64,000 nt of DNA from Marchantia polymorpha subsp. ruderalis (taxonomy: Eukaryota > Streptophyta > Marchantiopsida > Marchantiales > Marchantiaceae): NCBI GenBank assembly GCA_037833965.1, contig AP031352.1, positions 22,362,501-22,426,500 of the forward strand, in the 5' to 3' direction. Position 1 is the first letter of the stretch; each line of letters begins with the position of its first letter. Below the pieces are notes generated by a model that worked only from the letters and a program-made list of their open reading frames with translations, was not told the DNA's origin and made no database searches. Shown one piece after another: positions 46,267 to 59,050 of this stretch. The translations under genes and the position numbers were made by a program.

Positions 46267-47577
46267 TCAAAACAAACCCCACATCTTTTTCCTCTTGGGC
46301 TTGGACGCCTTCTTCGAATCTTTGGCATTCTTGATATGTTTCTCAGTGGAGCTTTCTGAATCAAGATCCTCTTCGCCTAATTCCAAATCTTCGTCCTCTC
46401 CGTCCGAGGCATCGAGGCCCAGCCGGGCAGCATCTTTGGCCCACTCCACCACCCTCTCTGCCTCACGATTCAGCTTCTCTTCTTCCGAAGAAGCTTTCAT
46501 GTATTCTTGCTCCCTGTCCAGCAGGGAAAACGCACGCAAGTCTCCACTCAAAGAGTCCTCCTCTTCTGCCGAGGAGACTCTGCTTCTCTCCACGCCAACT
46601 CTGTCTGCGACAGATGACAGCAACCTCTTGACATCTTTCACGGTGGACAAATTCTCGACGTCATCTCCTCGACTTTTCTGAAGGGTCTTCTTGGAGCTGC
46701 TCTCTTTCCCCGCCGACTTCCCATGCCCATGCCCATGCCCGTTTCCAGTGAATTGGCCTTTGGTAGAAGGCGACTTGGAAGATGGTGAAATTGGCAGGGT
46801 AGCAGGCTTGGCAGAGGGTAATTTCTTGGAGCTCAGCTGCTTCAAAAGCTTGAAGGGAGAAGGGGTGGAGCAGTAGCAGGAGGAAGCAACCGAGGTGCTC
46901 ATCACACGGGGAGAAGATCTCGAGCTCGATCGACCGAGGAGAGTGGCAGAAGGTGAAGACGATCCGAAAGAGGAAGAATTGTAATAATCGCTGGAACCTC
47001 CTTGGCTCGACAAGTTGCCTGAAAATTGTACCAAGCTGGCATCAGAAGATTTTGGAGATGAAGCTCCCTTCAAAGCACGAAACCGTGCCACGAGATTGGC
47101 ATCGATGTCCTCAGAGTCGTCAAGATTGTCAACCCCCGATCTGCATGAAAGGAATTCGCTATTCTGCGACTGGCTTCTCGACAACCTCCTCTTGTCACTG
47201 GCACCAGCAGCAATAACACCATCCTCCCTCTTCGATGATGACCTTCTGAAACTCAACCCACCATTCTCCTTCTTGGCCTCTGTGTCCTTCCCTTTACTCT
47301 TCGAAGCTGCTACTGCTGCAGACGAGGAAGATAAGCGATGGCCAGCCTTCAATTTTGCCAGTCGGCTGCTCAGCTGAGAATCTATGGCCCCATCAGCATC
47401 ATCACTGCCCGTATGAGACCATACTCCATTCCCTGTACCGGCGGTGGGGTATCCGATGCTCTGAGTGGAAGTGTGGCTGTTGATTTTAAGCGTCATCAGA
47501 TGCTCGTCATTCAGTTGTGAAAGCAGTGCATCAACGTCCGCGTCTTCATTCGGATGTGACAAGAACAATCTATCCAT
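46267..47577 (-). CDS. Low-complexity protein with two MIM1-like motifs, 436 aa (ANCHR-like?)
   Basis: Single open exon on the minus strand. Residues 66-77 read DSQLSSRLAKLK, an exact fit to the MIM1 consensus [DE]xxLxxRLxxL[KR] that binds MIT domains such as VPS4's. Residues 159-170 read DANLVARFRALK, which fits except for Phe instead of Leu. The middle is Ser-rich and basic with a short Gly-His repeat (GHGHGHGK). The C-terminal part has a charged helical stretch, a strongly acidic run, and a basic end KPKRKKMWGLF. Paired MIM1 motifs are known from the abscission regulator ANCHR/ZFYVE19, but no FYVE finger is seen here. A link to ESCRT or VPS4 is therefore inference. Upstream is about 1.5 kb of CT-rich DNA (as read on this strand), typical of a plant leader or promoter. 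Confidence 0.7.
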   Translation of the reverse strand: MDRLFLSHPNEDADVDALLSQLNDEHLMTLKINSHTSTQSIGYPTAGTGNGVWSHTGSDDADGAIDSQLSSRLAKLKAGHRLSSSSAAVAASKSKGKDTEAKKENGGLSFRRSSSKREDGVIAAGASDKRRLSRSQSQNSEFLSCRSGVDNLDDSEDIDANLVARFRALKGASSPKSSDASLVQFSGNLSSQGGSSDYYNSSSFGSSSPSATLLGRSSSRSSPRVMSTSVASSCYCSTPSPFKLLKQLSSKKLPSAKPATLPISPSSKSPSTKGQFTGNGHGHGHGKSAGKESSSKKTLQKSRGDDVENLSTVKDVKRLLSSVADRVGVERSRVSSAEEEDSLSGDLRAFSLLDREQEYMKASSEEEKLNREAERVVEWAKDAARLGLDASDGEDEDLELGEEDLDSESSTEKHIKNAKDSKKASKPKRKKMWGLF

Positions 47578-50500
47578 TTTTGTACCGATTTCTTGAATGA
47601 TGGCGGCCTGGTGAAAATTCCGCTACACCTGCACGGTCAAGAGCTCTACTGCTCTTGTACAGAAGTCCCCCAGGAAGAAGAGTCGAAAACCTCAGCCTGA
47701 GCTTCTTTCTGTTTTGCCCTGATTCGGCAATTCTTTCGTCGCCGTCAAGAAATGATCACTGCTCTGTCCATGTGACAGCTGCTACTCTCAAATCTTGAAA
47801 AATATTTCCCGAGAAATCTGAGTTGACATCGGTGCTTCTCCTAGAGTGTAGAGCCAGGTACTCAGGCCAGAATGTTCACCGTCCATAGCTCGAGAGCGAG
47901 GTGCTTCTGCAGCAGCTGCTGCAACTACACTTGAGGCAATACGAATGAGCTACTACGAGTGATGGCTCTGGAATCCAGATCGCATCGGGGTCCTGTTGCC
48001 AGCACGCGCCGCACTACTACTCCTACGACAAGTACTTCTACTCCTGTCGTGTACTCGGCTGCTCGTGCGCAGCCAGGACTCGAACTGTATTCCGCTTCTC
48101 AATCCAGTCGCCACAAAATTCCACGTAACACTCGGGGATATGGAACAGAAATTGGGCGAATCAGTTCAGGAGGAGTCTCGATGCGCAGGTAAAGGAAGAA
48201 ATGCCAAATTCCTCGAAATTCTAGTGGATCCCGTGAGCCGATCACGAGAATCCGACACCGAACTTTCAGGGGATCTGCTCCTGGGCCAATTTCAGAGGTT
48301 CAAGAAGGAGAAAAGGATTTAAAAAACAAAGAAAATTCTAACTCAGAATTCTATGGAATCTCGAATAACAGAGGAGCAGGTTTCTTGCACGAGGGAGAAG
48401 AGAGGGATTCTGGATGGCAGGGCGGGAGGGTACGGGAGACGAGAGGAGGGGGTGGAATCGGCGGGGGGGGACTCTGATGGAGGGAAAGGATTGAGATGCA
48501 AGGACAGGGAGCAGGACACACTCTCTCTGTACAAGAGCCAAGAGAAAGGGAGGGAGGGGCCGAAGAATATACAAAGTTCCGTAAAGTGCAGTACAGTCCT
48601 GCAATTTTGACCGAAAGAGGAAAACGGCTGAGTGAGGGGCCGAGACCCACTCTGGGGGTCAAGGGAAGTGCCAGGAGCAAGGATAATTTAAAGCCTTCAA
48701 AAGCAAGCTGTTTAAACGTCGCACACTCAACGACTGGTGGTTACTCTTTTGGGCTCTGCTCTTTCATCTGATCGTCAGCTCGGGACAGTCCAAGCTAAAC
48801 TCCTTGCCACTGACCTACAGTACTGCCCCCCAGCCTCCACGCTATGAGCCAATGAGCCACCGGCAGCGGGAAAAGCCAGTCTCATTCCTCCTAAAGGGAA
48901 CCTCCGGGTGCTGGAATCAGATTGTGGGCAACGGAGCCAGCCGCTGCTTCTGCAGCAGGCAACTGAACCGGAGCCAGGGAATGGTGCAGCTGGAGTTTTG
49001 CATCCACAACTACCGAATGTCTTGAACGGAATCGGCAGATTCCATTCATGAGGATCTCTTCTCTCGGAAAAATCAAGCCTTTGGAGTCCGGTCTGTGAAC
49101 CGAAGGCCTTGATTGAGTTGTGGGTGGCCGAGTAGTTGGTATAAAGGAGCATATAGTCCATGGGGAAGAGGAAATGAAAGCCAGAGGAGCATGCAATTCC
49201 AGCTGCGAGGGAGAGGGAGTGGAGTGGAGTGGCTCAAGTCTCGAGGTATGGCAGTGCAGCGAGAGGGGAGGAGGGGCTGGGTTCCTCCCACGCACGCTGA
49301 GACATGTGAGAGGATGGATGGTACTATTCGTCCTGTTTTCCGTTTCCCCCACCCTTCCTCCTCGGGGACTTCCATTGCTTCCATATCTCCATTTATCTCT
49401 TTTCACCTTTCCATCAACTTCTTCCTCCTCCAAACGATCCCCCTTGTGACATGGGGGATGGGGAGGAGGTATCAATTTCCTCCTCCTCCCATGCTCAACC
49501 TGTACACTTCTAGTCTACATACGAACAACCATCAATCCCAATCCGTGTCATTTGGAATTAGGACCTAGCCCCATATCACCCGCTTGGTTCCATCTCTGTA
49601 CGGGGTCTTCCCATCCTTTCCGCTCTATGACTTGGTGCACCTTTTCGATTCGTCTCCCAAAATCCAACTCACATGAAAAAGGCACCCCACCCCACCCCGC
49701 CTCCTGATCATTCCACGTACCTGTCGAATTGCAAACCATCTATAATTCCTTCTTTTTCCCCACCATCAGGGGCAGGGAGCAACAATATGACCTTGTTGCT
49801 CCCTGTGTGGTTCTGGTGTAGAGTCTCATATGGACAAAGATCATGTGTTGATAAAGGAACAGTAAAATATGTGATATATCTCGGCTACATGCAATAATGT
49901 ATGAAACATCAAGAAAGACTCAGATCGTACTACAATCGTCACCTTTCAAGCTCAGAAACACTTTTTTTTACATTGCAGTTTCCGGCACAATAATATTTAA
50001 AGAACAACCGGAAGAGACTTTTTGATACAACCAATCTGCCCAGTACGGGAAGACTTGAGATAATTGCCTTCTTGCAAGCTCGTCTTCTCTTCCTCTTTGG
50101 CCAAATGTGTCCTGCTGGAGCTGGATGAAGATTGACAGCAGCTCTCTGTTAAGCAGCCAATGATGACTCAAGGACTCTCTATCCTTTCCCCCGTCTTCCC
50201 ACACTTCAAGTGTTTCGCCGGCCACTGGACACTGTCAAAACAATGATAATGCCTCAGATTTTCTTCAGAAAGGTATATTCCAGATGCCAAAAGCGATCAT
50301 GTTTGGGTCGAGTCCTTCACTTTCCAGTACCTTGAAGCGAACAACTTTTCCATCTCCTGGAACCAATGAACTTGATCTCACTTGTTGTTCGTTTGACTTA
50401 GAAGGGTACGTCCTTTAGACCCCCAGAATTCCGACCTCAACTGAGTCGATTAGCTTCGCGTTACAAATATTGTCAGCCAGACACCCTAGCTGCCCTCAAT

Positions 50501-53500
50501 TTCACCCTTTTCAATTCTCGATGATTTCCGGCAGATATTATCTTTGTCACATCATGCTCCGAATTTGGATAATTTGGGACTTTTATTGAAGGAATCTGTT
50601 TCTTTTTGTCATCATACGCTTTTATTTTTTCCCTTACTTCCAACTTTTTCTTTCCAACTTTATGAGGTTGAGCTACTAACTCAGCGTGGATTGACTTGGA
50701 TCTTGCATTTATTTTAAGCATTGTAATATTGGAACTCGTACTGGAAGAGTCAAGTGTATGCCATCAGCTAGACAAGTCACATATTTCAACCTTTGATCCA
50801 GACAAAGCTTAAACCTTACTCCAAACGATGACAAACTGGCGGGAATAGAAGTACATGCAATCGGCAAAGAGAGACGAGCACATGCTCTCTGCACATGTTA
50901 TACGATGCGCATCAGCCAACGAGTCTTCTGGATCCTTCTCAACACCTTAATGTAGCCTCGTTTGCTCTCTCCCTCCTATCCTCTGTTGACCCCATCCTTC
51001 CTTCCTGAATCACCTAACAGCCATCCTCCTATACATGCCGAGCCAAATTAGCAGGCAGTTTGGTGACCTTTTGTCTTTGAAGTTGATAATTTTCCATGCG
51101 GTTGACTTCAATGCTCCCCTTCGGTAATGATGTTGTCTGACTTGCTAATGATGGTGCTTTACGAGAAAACTCGTTATGAGCTATCAGGTGGTATAGATCA
51201 TAATCCACACGTCTTCTCTTTACTCACTCTTTTCACTTTGCGCAACCTACTTCCAATACATCGAATCCTTTGCGAGCGGATAAATGTCTGGAGACTCTGG
51301 CCGTCCTCTTATTCATTTCTTTTTCTTTCGACCACTCTATCAGCGAGGAATTGAGACTGCTCTTGACGGTCCTTGTTGGAACCGTATCCACTCAACAACG
51401 GAACTAAGGGTAATCAGGATTCGTAAGGTCCTGGACTCAAGATTCCATAGGGGGAATAAGACATGTTCGAATCGTGTATGTACATGTATATGTATATAGA
51501 ACGGAACTTTGATGATGAAGGGCAACGATCCTCGAGTCCTATAAGTTGGTCAATTAGGAGGATCGAGGAGCTTTGGCTTAAGGTCGATGCGGGGAATGAC
51601 AGCTGCCAAGAAGGTGTGCTGAAAATCACCAACGGTAACACTCAGACAAGCACAAGTGATATTCGTGAAAGGGATTTTGTAAGATGAGCCATGCATCTAA
51701 TCTCATTGGCCCTCTTACTCAATGTGTCCCCCTTATGTCAAGGGAAGCTGGTCTTACGTTATGCAACCTAGAAGTAGCCAACATCAGCTATAGGACCACG
51801 CTGGTTTCACATGGGCCAATGCGGCCGTGTCAATACCTCCGATGTCGAGCTGAATACTGCCAGATTTGGGAAATTGGAATTCTCAGGAACGCACCTTTTC
51901 GCACCTGCACTTCCATGTGTCAGCCAGCACCAACGTGATCTATCTGGGCCAGATTATTTGCCGCATTAGTGCAATTCCCTGGATTGAAATGTTCTGAAGC
52001 GACTTTTCGGCGACTTGAGAGCTCCTTAGTGTTTCAATCTTGATATGATTCTTCCGAGATGAAGTGCTTGGTGATAAGGTGACACATGCTGGCAAGTTCT
52101 GAATGATGCTGAAAAACGGAAAACATATCTCGATCACAAGGAATCTTAACAGGAAACTCTAAGTATACGGCCATGGAGAAGCATGCAACATTGGACTATT
52201 AAATCTCAAAGAATATGAACAAAAAAAACACGATCACAATCAAAGCTATGTAAAGCCCAAACCCCGAAGACCCATAGCAAGCCAGAGACAAGTACCCTCC
52301 CTTTCACCACTCCGTAGACACTAGGTGACATTTATTGTACCGCATCGCCTTGGATCCGAGTCTGTCCGCGGTACCAATAAATCTTGTTGGCATTTTCTCT
52401 GTAAAGGGCATTGAAGTGGTATTTTGTCCAGGGTACGATCTGGCTCCATCTGGTCGCATCGTGAAGCATGGCTCTTGTTGTGATACTGCAAAGAGGTGAA
52501 AGCAGTCGTACGATAATGTAGTGATCGTCTTTACTTCCGTTCGTCAGCATACCTTCCGAACGTGCAGTTCCAACCTTGCAAATTGCATGCACTGATTCAG
52601 ATGAGAATGCAGACAGAGGAGGATACCAATACGAAGGGCAGATGGTGATGTTGTTTGGGTCAGCATTTTTGAAGAAACTGAAAGCATTGTCCCCCCTTTT
52701 TGACCCTCCGGTGACTAAATTTAGCTTGCCTTTGCAAGCATGATTGCCGCACTCTGTACAACAGTTGCAACCAAAAGTGACGCGTCCTTCGAGGCCGATT
52801 TCTTTTCATGCACATTTCCAAGATTTTTTTTCGCTCATTGAGACAAAGGCCAGCTCTTCCTGTTCACTGAAATGTTGGCCACTGTACGCCATTTGGAAAG
52901 TGATAATCTTCGCTGTATACAGCATTTACAGTCCAATTTAGAATGGCTTTCCGCCCAACAGATTTGAGTCTGGTTGTCCATCCTCAGATATCCTCGTGCA
53001 CTCTACGAAATCTACTCTATTTTCGTCGCTGTTCGCATTCAAAATTCTGTCCAGACGTACTGAAACCTAGACCTACAGCTAAAGCCCTCCTCTGCTTCTA
53101 TCAACCCCAAAGACCCAGTCATTCGTCCAAGCCTCCTCACTCGCTAGGCTGCCTCAGGGTCTTCAACAAGAAAAACAATCCCAAAATCAATTTTGCATTT
53201 TGATAGAGAAAGTTGTTCCGTTTCCCAAGACCAGTGCAGACTAGAAAACTTGCCCCAATGAGTTGCTTCGTAGACGATGTACTGATATCAAGTAATGACA
53301 GTCATCCTAAAATATGGTGATCTGATTTCACTGATCTCGCTCGGCTGCGAGGGAAGAAGTCGTGTCTGATCTTGGAGGATGTAAAATCACTTCCTTCAAG
53401 GCGAATCTCTAGATAAAAATTGTAGTTGTACTTGAAATGATCAGGCCGGAAACGGAATGGACTTCCGTTATGCAATAATTGATTGACTGTCGAAGGATGA

Positions 53501-53990
53501 AACCAGAACCGCAATCAAGCAACAAACCTCCTGGAATGTCGCTGACTTGTGGCCTCCGATGTCTGGGAGAGGTGTTGGACTAACGCGGCACCAACAGCAT
53601 CCTCGAGAGGTATGATTAGCCTAATCACGGCAGTCTCTCTCAGTCTCCAACCTGACAGCTCGATTTGCGTGAGAAACATAACACAACAACTTCAGACGCA
53701 ATGGGTGAAGGGGGAGCAGAAGCGCAGCCGGCGGGACCTCACCGACCATCTCGTAGCCGGCTCCGGGGGCCGGGGAAGATCTCTTCTGCAAGAGGTTCTT
53801 CGCTGCCTGTCCTCTCCTCTGGCCCTTCGACCGCAGACTCTTTTCGGAATCATGAATTCCTCAGTTTACAAAGTACATATATCACCGACTCGATACGATA
53901 GTATAATATTATGTCTTCTTACTCTGCAATATTATATAATAATTTTCTACTTGCGAACAGGCGTTATGTTTTTTGGCCGAAGAGAATGTA
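47578..53990. other. Upstream region and intergenic DNA, no firm gene
   Basis: Bases 47578-49500 are probably the promoter and leader of the minus-strand gene: strand-asymmetric, purine-rich on plus. Several frames open through low complexity here (for example 47996-48322 plus). Farther right, 50473-50721 minus is a Lys-rich 82-residue frame, and 53549-53995 plus crosses a GC-rich patch. Neither is recognised. Confidence 0.45.
48420..48436 (+). promoter_or_regulatory. Canonical G-quadruplex motif
   Basis: GGGCGGGAGGGTACGGG: four G-triplets with loops of 1, 1 and 3 bases. It lies about 840 bp upstream of the minus-strand gene's ATG, on that gene's template strand. Structure and role are untested. 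Confidence 0.6.
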
Positions 53991-56480
53991 AGTAGCTGAT
54001 GAAATGACTTGTGAGCTATGATTCTACAATCGCTCGAGATCAATACACATTACTCTATAACGAATAAAAAGTTGTATAAAAAAGATTATTGTTATGATTC
54101 ATCACAAAACATATTTCGTTCATGCGCAATACATATTCATCTAGATGAAAGTTTTTCATCGATTTCAAAAGATGAGCTATGATAGAAGAGTGCCTTCATT
54201 TATGAATAAGAATTTTACAAATTCATTCAGAAGATTTCAGACTTTGAAGTTTTGTATCAAGTTATTTTATGTAGAATTTCAATTTACCGAAATTTTTTTT
54301 TTTAAACTTAAAATTAATCTAGATTTCTTTGTAAGGTACCAAAAGAAAATCCATCGACATAAATATAATTTTTAAATTTTTAAAATATTAAAATTCAGTA
54401 CTGTAAATTTTGCTAAGAAAATTCTCCTTAAAAAATTCACCAGAATTTAGTTTTAAACTTAAATCATAATATAGATTTGAAATATAAATTTTAATACTTG
54501 ACTAAAATTATCATTTAACTTTCAGACTTTAGCTGAGATAGATCTAATGGTGCTAGTGGGAGCTCTATGTGGGATAGAAGTGTTTGAAATGTAAACTACA
54601 TGTGCGTTTTGATGAAGGTAAACTCTTTGGAATGAATTATTCGTTTTTACTTTGTGGTGCATGCTGTTCATTTTTAAATTTATTTTAAATCCTAAATTCA
54701 TAAAATGCTAATCAACATCAAACGCAAAGATTTCTTGGCACATATTAATACTAAATTTGATATTTCAAAATTACAAGATTTGAAATTTAAAATAAAAATT
54801 CAACATTTAAAATAAAAAATTTCATTTTATTGATAAAAGATATATGAATAAAGAGGAAAGTTTTATTTTAGATGTAGAATTTTTTTTCATAATTTTGCAT
54901 GTGTGTGTATATATGTCTGTATGTACGTACAGTACATGTAGGATTTTTTTTAAAACTAGTATCATAGGTTTTCTAAAATGTACGAAAATTTCTTAAGTTT
55001 ATGATTTCAATTTATTTTGATTTTTTGATTTTTTGAATTATTTGTTGAAATATTATAAATAAGGAAATTTTCAATCTCACAACGATTTTTTTTGGAATAT
55101 TTTTTTCAGGGAAATACTATTAATTATACTTTCTTTTAATCATATTTATATATCTATCAACCAATGAAAATGAATTTTCACATACTTGTCTAAAAGTTTT
55201 TTCTTCTTCTAATACTGATCACTTTACAGCATTCTTGATTCTTTTTTTACTTGGAGATGGATAAATTTATGAATATCTTTCTTTTTATTGATTGAAGAAT
55301 AAATTTTCCATAAATTTCAAATTATTCAAACTTAAAGTTATTTGAATTTAATCATTAATCATTAATCATTAAAAGACTCATAACTAATCAAACTAGACAT
55401 CATATTAATATTTTATAAAAATATCGTGCTATCTGTAAATTGTATGCTGTATCATATTAATAAACTTTTAAATTGTTGACTCTATCATTCAACAACTTCC
55501 AAAAAAAATTTAAAACTTAATTTTAACGTTTTTCACATAATAATAAACACATTTTTTCTTTCAAGTCAAACAAAGTATTTTCATGCACTGTACATAAATT
55601 TGCATAACTTATGACTATGCTTTATATTTATCGGTTTACATAATAATCAAACTGAGTTTGATATTTCTCTTATGTCATATTTCAATAATTTTCACAATTC
55701 ACAAAAAATCAATTCTTCACATTTCACTTTGATTCAATTTCAGTCAAAATATATTGAAAAGCCTATATTGATTTTTATTTAAATCAAGTGTCTTGAACAT
55801 ATTCATGTAAATATCTCATTTGAGTTAATTTACATAATTGATGAAGCTTATATATTGAATTTATCTATAAACAAATCTTCTACTACTTCATTTTTTTACA
55901 AATTGTAATATACTAAAATTCTAGCTATGATTCATTTAAATTATCATCAATTTAAATGAAACTTTATAGGTTATCAATGGAAAAAAAAAAGTAGATCTTT
56001 TGTAGACATGACAGGCATGTGTAGAGTTTATATGGTAAGAGCACTTAGGACTTTTTGATATAAAGATCAGGTTTATTAAAGATTGGTATTGATTACGGGG
56101 TCATACTCTGTTTAGAATCAACATACCTTCATGAATATATTTTTGGAGGAGAAATAATATAATTTGAGTCGCTTTAAAAAAAGAAAAAGCAAAAGAACTT
56201 CTGTCATGACAATAAATAGTGCATGGGAGAAACGAAAGCGAGGGGCTAGCCCCAAATGCACCAAAGACGATGTCCTAGAGACAGTTACGCGATTTAGATG
56301 GACTGTGGTGAGGGTGTGAGCATTGCAATGGAACAACCACGTGTAACGCAGTCGCACCGGATGTGGGAGAGAAGAAATGCCTGGTGACAGGCACCAGCAG
56401 GTAAGGGAAAGCGCCTGAGAACTTCTGCACTGCAGTTGCGCTAAAATAAGGAGGATGCAGAATTAAGGATTGGTGCAATT
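53990..56480. other. AT-rich intergenic desert and CHCHD upstream region
   Basis: Bases 53.99-56.05 kb are very AT-rich with only short frames. Composition shifts to mixed near 56.2 kb, where the upstream region of the next gene begins. Confidence 0.55.
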
Positions 56481-56660
56481 TGCTGGGCTCAGCTTCTCGA
56501 GAGAACTCGGAGAAGGCGTATCGTTCGTGGGTTTCTGCACGCAGAGTATTTGTCCATCCTCGATTCCGCAGTTCCGGCTGCCGTCTGGGGAAGTTGCCAT
56601 CTCAATTCTGCTCGATCCAGCGACCCTGTTCTGAGGTTTTTCTTCTCGTCGACCGCAAAC

Positions 56661-59050
56661 ATGCCTCGCAATCGCAGCGCTGGTACGTGCTTGTGGACAT
56701 TCCGATTCTCGCTGGAATTCAGTAGGGAATCGACTTCGGAGTTTGATTGGTTTTGTTTGTTGCTATGCGACTAGTGTGGTATCTGGTTGGGCACTAACCT
56801 TCCCAAAGATTTTAGAACGAAAGAGGGTGTAGATTTTCTTGGATAAGTCGGGTGATAAATTTGATGCTTGGAGTGTGCTCGTTGGTAATTTCATCATGGA
56901 CGGTGGCTTCTCCTTATTAAGGTAGTAACAATTCATGAGGAACTTTAATGCATCCACGTTAGCGATGAGATTCGAATCTGGACGAGGGTTTAGGGGTGTG
57001 ACAGAAACTGTCGAAGAAGAAGATTCTTCCGCTGTTAGGGTTTTAGGTGCCTTATTAATATGTAATGAAATTATCGAAGCGTCTCTGCTTTTCAATGAAC
57101 CTAAAATAAGCATCTGGCAACACGAACATTTTGGCCACAAATTCGTCTTGTAAGTAGAGAAATGAGACGATTGCTTTCACTCTAGGGTTTAATCGGAGAT
57201 TTTCGGATTATGCATACCGTCGAGTAGTTTCAAATGTTAAGTTTTATATTTGTTTTGGAGCCAGTATACCAGCAGCGTATGGAGAAAATCAATGTTGGGT
57301 GTGCAATTGTCTGTGGTCACTCGACTCATTGAGTTTATCTATTTTGTGGATTTTCTGGCTAGCTTCGTGTTGCTGATAGACATTCCAGTTCTAGAAGAAG
57401 AGTCGGACAGCCTAAACCATTCTTATTTAGCCATGTCATGGCTGCAATTGTGGAGAAGGGGTATTACAGGTCATCTGAGAAATTATGTCCAGCTAGTGGG
57501 AGAGAGCAGCTGATAAACCACAATTTTTATATAATGATGATACAAGAAATATATAAAATAGCGACGCATGAGATCAAAAGCAATATGGCCGAACCATCAG
57601 AAATAAAACAAAGCCGAGACCGAATACAGGCTAAGGAAGCCCCAGATTTGCACTTTAGTCTTGTCTTCCTTGTGGGTCTAGTTTTTCTTGAGCTTGACCT
57701 TCGTTTACCTGCGATGGTTGTATCTTTTCTGTTCTCGGATGTAGCTTTGCCGGGAACGCGAGTTCTATACTGACTATCTTCAGAACCTTTTTAGAGATAT
57801 AGGTAAACTATCCATGTAACATCTGTTGGAGACTGACCATATGGATGTTGTGTAGGGCGTCCTGCCCCTCGACCTGCGGCTCGGCCGATGTCATCACGGG
57901 CTCCTCCTCCTGCTCATGGTAACTTGGTTTGCTCTGTGACTTCAAACCTGTGCAAGCTTCTTTGTGTTCTGTTCTCAGCACGTTGATTTTTGGTTAGGTG
58001 ATGCTGAGGATTTAAAGTCTTAGTTGCATCTTTCTATGCACCTAGCCGCTTCAATCAGTTCCAGCTTCCCTGTATAGTAATATTTTAGCCGGTATGAAGT
58101 AAAGATTGCCCCATAAAAGGTCATGAGCTCTGTCGTCATACACCAGAGATCTGTCTAGAAGCTGCGGAAATATTGACCATGTACCTTCCTGTGTGGGATT
58201 GCTAATCATTCTGTGTTCTTTTTGGCATTTTGCAGTTCAGCAGGCCCCTCCTCCGGCAGTCCCGCAGTCGGGTGGTGGCTCTATGCTTGGTGGCCTTGCC
58301 AGCACTATCGCTCAAGGTACGAATTCTGTCGTGGAGACGTTTCACTTGTAATATCTGCCAGCTTGGAATCTTGTAAAAGAAGTGTTTAAATAGTCGTAAC
58401 CTGAGCGATTGTGAGTCCTTAAACTGTGTTGTGAGTTCGCAACTCACCGAAATGAATTAACCTAGTCTATCTATTTGACAGGTATGGCTTTTGGAACCGG
58501 TAGTGCTGTTGCACATAGGGCTGTGGACGCTGTTGTTGGTCCTAGGACCATCCAACACGAACATGTTCAATCCACGGACGGTGCCGGAAACTCTACGTCG
58601 GCACAAATAACAAATGTTGCTCAAAATGCTTGCTCCAACCAAACCAAGGCTTTCCAAGATGTAAGTACTGCCTTTTATTCCGGAATTTATGTCTGGTTAA
58701 CTGAACTTCTCTTGGACGTCACTATGAGTACGCAATTTCTCCTATTCTGAGGGGAAAAGGCTGAGAGCGATTGCGCACTTTAGACTTTACGGGCGGAGGA
58801 TTTCGACAGCTTCTTGATGGACTTGATTTTCTTCGACAGTGTATCCAAGCCAACAACGATGACATTGGAAAATGCCAATTTTACGTGGACATGCTGAACG
58901 AATGCCGCAGGGGTTCCTCATCAAGTAAGTTTGTGAAAAGTTGGTTTTACAAGCTGGATTTATTTCTACCTACTCACGTGCTTGAGAAAACTTTTAGGTG
59001 GTACATGTTCTTACAGTCAACGTTTTGTAATGGTTGCAGTGACTTTATGA
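56661..59050 (+). CDS. Twin CX9C protein, CHCHD2/CHCHD10 family, 146 aa
   Basis: Six coding exons in consistent phase with GT-AG borders: 56661-56682, 57856-57918, 58236-58316, 58482-58660, 58840-58924, 59040-59050 (441 nt in all). The N-terminus MPRNRSA-GRPAPRPAARP is basic and Pro/Ala-rich, like a mitochondrial targeting part. The middle is a Gly/Ala hydrophobic segment (MLGGLASTIAQGMAFGTGSA). The C-terminal CHCH domain is C-x9-C-x10-C-x9-C, with CSNQTKAFQDC and CQFYVDMLNEC. By family knowledge the cysteines form two disulphides after import by the Mia40 pathway, and the protein acts in the intermembrane space near MICOS and respiratory complexes. The 22-nt first exon and 11-nt last coding exon are unusually small. 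If the last intron is kept, a longer C-terminus ending at 59076 results. Confidence 0.9.

Noticed and set aside
47996-48322. Plus-strand frame starting with a Leu-rich signal-peptide-like stretch
   Set aside because: It lies antisense in the presumed leader or promoter of the minus-strand gene, crosses low-complexity DNA and resembles no family.
53549-53995. 148-residue plus-strand frame as a gene
   Set aside because: It is open mainly because of a short GC-rich patch and runs into AT-rich DNA; no motif recognised.
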